NCBI GenBank assembly: GCA_030407005.1
Contig: JAUDYN010000007.1
Coordinates: forward strand, 1,364,001 to 1,428,000
Reading direction: 5' to 3'
Length of the DNA stretch: 64,000 bases
From: Desarmillaria ectypa
Lineage: Eukaryota; Basidiomycota; Agaricomycetes; Agaricales; Physalacriaceae
Shown: piece by piece, positions 61,501 through 64,000 of the stretch
Position numbering within the stretch: position 1 is the first letter of the stretch
How the letters are laid out: each line of letters opens with the position of its first letter
Translations under genes and position numbers: made by a program
Notes under the pieces: model-generated
The model's input: the letters and a program-made list of their open reading frames with translations, nothing else
Database searches by the model: none
What the model was told of the DNA's origin: nothing

Positions 61501-62241
61501 GAGTTCATGGAACTTCTCGACAATCTACATTTACCCAAAGTACGACAGACAAATTACATGATTGGCATCTGGGTACTGAACAAAGGGGAACTCAAACCAC
61601 CTCCAGAACCAGCAGCCGTCCCGCCTCCAACAATTTCGCCACCTGTTCCAACGGTACCAACGATCTCGCCCATACCCAATATCCCAGCTTTAGCAAATCT
61701 TGCTCCTCCCATAGCACCGCAAATTGAACCGGCAGCATTGGCAGCTGAAGTTGCTGCGCTTACTCCAGAGCAGATTCAGCTCATGATTCGAACTCTGCAG
61801 GGCCCGGGTGGTCTATCCATTCCCATACCGGCCGCTCCTGTACCCGCTCCAGCACCATCGGCTGCCCCACTTGTCCCTGCACCTTTGCCACAGTCATGGG
61901 GAATCAACTCGCTGCAGCCGCCACCACCGCCACATCACAATGGCGGTCCCCCGATGTACGGTATGTACCCGCCACCACCCCCACCTCCCACTAATTCTGA
62001 TCAACGTCGGGATTACCCGCGTCCTGGATATGACCGCGGCGGGCCAGGGGAGTATCGCGAGCGACATGATTCCCGTGGTGGACATGATCCTGGTTATCGA
62101 GGCGGCGATCGTACAAGAGGTCGTGGAAGGGGTCGTGGCCGAGGGGGTGGGAATGATTTGAACCGCCCTGTTGATTCGGGTTGGCCCCGTAGACGACCAG
62201 ATGGAGGCTCTAACAACGGGAATCCTTCACCGCAATGGTGA
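58503..62241 (+). CDS. PHD-TFIIS central-SPOC protein, Bye1/PHF3 type
   Basis: Eight exons: 58503-58756, 58810-58859, 58993-59043, 59362-59537, 59589-60022, 60079-61006, 61067-61347, 61404-62241. They sum to 3012 nt, 1003 residues, all in frame. The PHD finger (residues ~62-110) has YCICRK, CTECTDWYHFSC and YICPGC, a C4HC3 set split by introns. The TFIIS central-like domain (~235-385) has LGKLEDLFRGIF and LQFNLSKVDRVVLHKRIVSG. The SPOC domain (~625-775) has VWSGKITMP and FADFLIGKG. The tail is proline-rich, then RGG/Arg-Gly rich. Bye1, PHF3 and DIDO proteins bind RNA polymerase II and methylated H3 tails and tune elongation. Nuclear by family. The RGG tail could bind RNA (inference). Confidence 0.9.
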
Positions 62242-62742
62242 TAGGTTGTTCGATTCACGGCCCTGAGATGTATCACACTTTCGTCTTCTCATACTGTAGC
62301 TCGAGTTACTTATTTGTCTTCCTATCTTATACATATGTACGATATGGTTTCCTGTCATTCTTAGCTGGCTTCCTCCGCATTCTATGAATAAGTACTAACA
62401 AGAAGACATCCTTCCAGTGTACGGCCAAATGGGCTACGGTAGTGAAATAGAAGCTAAGTAATAAGAAGACTACGTCGTTGCATTTGTATAGAATGCATTA
62501 CACCGTAACGTAACCAAAGCATCTTAGTGCTGAGACAAATCAGTAATGGACGAAGTTTAGAACTCCATATATACTTGATATGTACTTATATTCAAAATCT
62601 GAAGCTTCTTGGCCCCAAATATTCTTTCTCATCGCCTGGCCAACTATTATACACCTCGCGCCAACGATCCGCGTAGTACAGACTTGGTACTGGTAGTAAT
62701 GACGCGTTGACATCAGCACTGCCCCAGCTAATTTGATTCCAC
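62242..62742. other. Intergenic, 3' of the Bye1-like gene
   Basis: About 500 bp, AT-rich, with no reading frame of note. It holds the terminator of the upstream gene and possibly the promoter of the next. Confidence 0.45.
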
Positions 62743-64000
62743 GATGACGGCCCTAGTACTTAATGGGCGCTCATCAGAAAATCGTTTCGATTGAGGGCGG
62801 TGCGTTTGACTCTTCCTCAACCTTCACGTCGTCTTCCCGACCTTCATGCCTAAGGTCACCGTCAGTGAACGTAGCGACCATCCCCGTGTTATCGCGCCAA
62901 ACTATGCATACAACCCCAACGGAATCTATGCTGACCCTCACGTTCAGGCATGGGCGACATATTATGCAAACGGTGGAACAGATTTGACTGGAGCCCGCTA
63001 TTTCATCTCGATTCCGGGCCTCACTGACAACAGGGAGCTCATACAAAACACCCGTAGGAGAAACTGTTCCTTCGGCGCTGTCGACCCCCGTTGCTCCGCC
63101 TTCCCCGAAAGACCTGGCAGGCATAACAGTGCTGAGTGACCATGCTCGCCCACACGGTCCTAGAATTTTTCAGTCCCGACCAAAGCAGCGGTCAAAGGGC
63201 CTTCCTGGGCTGCTGGAGTTTTTACATATCACACGCAAGCCAAGGCCAACTTTTGTTACCCCCTGGGTAGCAAACACTGGTTCAAGTATTAATGGCTCGA
63301 CTCGACCTTCGATAGACCCTTCCGGTAGTGACCAAACAAAAAACATCCAGGAAAAAGCCAGCCAGGTCAATATCATCTGTGTCTATTCGGCCGCGTCGAT
63401 TCATGATTCTTCTAGCTCGCTGTTCGCAATAATCTTGATGAATCCAGTGACCTGTCGTCTTCGAGTTCCAGCTTGAGCCAGGAGGAGCACAACCCGCAAG
63501 AACCTCAGGATAAACAACCGTTGGGCTAATCTGGCTCTCAACCTTCATCTGTGAGATTCCATTCTCTTCATAGACAGTTCATTCGACTAAACATTCTTTT
63601 TGGCTTGACGAAAAGGAAATTCAAGACCTGTCTCCTTCATATGCGGAGAGTGTCTTTAATCTCCCAACAACGTATCCGTCTGGGAAGGTCTCCTTCTCGC
63701 CATACGTACATTTTGGTTCGGATGGAACGGGGTCATTGGGACATGCATCCCAAAGACCCCTTCCTTTTCCTCGGTCAGCCTCTGCTTATTCCGATGCTGA
63801 ATATACCGACTTGAAGTCCTCGCCAAAAGTTGAGCCCAAAGAAATCTATTTGGATGTTGGGGACGCAACCGATGCACCATTTGAAGCGGTCAGCGACTCA
63901 CTATCAATGATCGAAGAGACTTTGTACCTCTCTCTTCAAATAGACCAATATATCATGTCCGTTGATGTTCTTCGACTAACTACCAAAGTGCCGCCGCCGT
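62743..64000 (+). pseudogene. Unrecognised gene with repeated frame breaks, runs off the window
   Basis: Four coherent plus-strand blocks lie in different frames: 62846-63030 (RVIAPNYAYNPNGIYADP, VQAWATYYANGGTDLTGARY), about 63030-63400 (LAGITVLSDHARPHGPRIF), about 63430-63530 (an acidic Ser-rich SSDLSSSSSSLSQEE, then stop) and about 63567-64000. The last block is open to the edge (FWLDEKEIQDLSPSYAE, EIYLDVGDATDAPFEAVSD, DQYIMSVDVLRLTTKVPPP). Switches occur without obvious GT-AG introns at the 63025-63040 junction. I do not recognise the family. Either a decayed host gene or one with several short introns I could not place. Confidence 0.5.

Overview
The window looks like nuclear DNA of a filamentous basidiomycete, probably an Agaricomycete. 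Host genes have many short GT-AG introns (about 47-60 bp), the protein families are basidiomycete-like (a CYP with a membrane anchor, a Cdc15/SepH-type kinase, a Bye1/PHF3-type factor), and the chromoviral Ty3/gypsy elements are of a fungal type. The species cannot be named from the sequence. The window has two parts: about 44.4 kb of nested, decayed retroelements (1-44411) and about 19.5 kb of ordinary gene-dense host sequence (44735-64000).

Retroelement half. I recognise a related group of chromodomain Ty3/gypsy elements (families B, C and D, LTRs of about 393-423 bp) and a different, larger Ty3/gypsy family A (LTRs of about 1360-1460 bp). In order: the end of an A LTR (1-709) cuts into a minus-strand D element (710-6977). 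D appears to sit inside the gag of a plus-strand C element (6978-13450). Next come a dead tyrosine-recombinase gene (13452-14400, minus), gene-poor decayed DNA, and an RT relic of another gypsy element (16150-16450). A copia gag relic (16723-16768 and 25300-25999) is split by a complete 8526-bp B element (B1, 16769-25294, minus, TSD AAAAT). After half a B LTR (26219-26440) and an A LTR (26441-27800) lies a 5'-truncated plus-strand B element (B2, 27801-33076) that carries a solo A LTR (29346-30804). A full-length A element follows (33077-43665, minus), then the chromodomain end of a further chromovirus (44014-44411).

The two B-LTR halves at 26219-26440 and 32871-33076 add up to one B LTR and carry matching 4-bp repeats at their A junctions. 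This implies that A once sat inside the 3' LTR of B2, and that the stretch between inverted A LTRs later flipped. B1 and D carry sequence evidence for Tf1/sushi-type self-priming of reverse transcription. B1, C and D share an A-AAA/UAG/hairpin arrangement at the gag-pol junction, with pol in the -1 frame. Family A is very rich in the hexamer ACTAGT. Most in-frame stops in the elements are TGA where related copies or family consensus have Arg, which fits CpG deamination.

Host half. A broken short-chain dehydrogenase relic (44735-45512) lies next to an apparently intact cytochrome P450 (45701-48066, minus). A nine-exon zinc alcohol dehydrogenase of the L-arabinitol/sorbitol dehydrogenase type follows (48952-50531, plus), then a large CH-domain/Ser-Thr kinase/C1-finger protein of the Cdc15/SepH type (51117-56707, minus). 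The last complete gene is an eight-exon PHD-TFIIS-SPOC protein of the Bye1/PHF3 type (58503-62241, plus). A frame-disrupted gene of unknown function runs off the right edge (about 62743-64000). The P450 and dehydrogenase are divergent across about 0.9 kb. The kinase and the Bye1-like gene are divergent across about 1.8 kb. There is no sign that these genes form one pathway.
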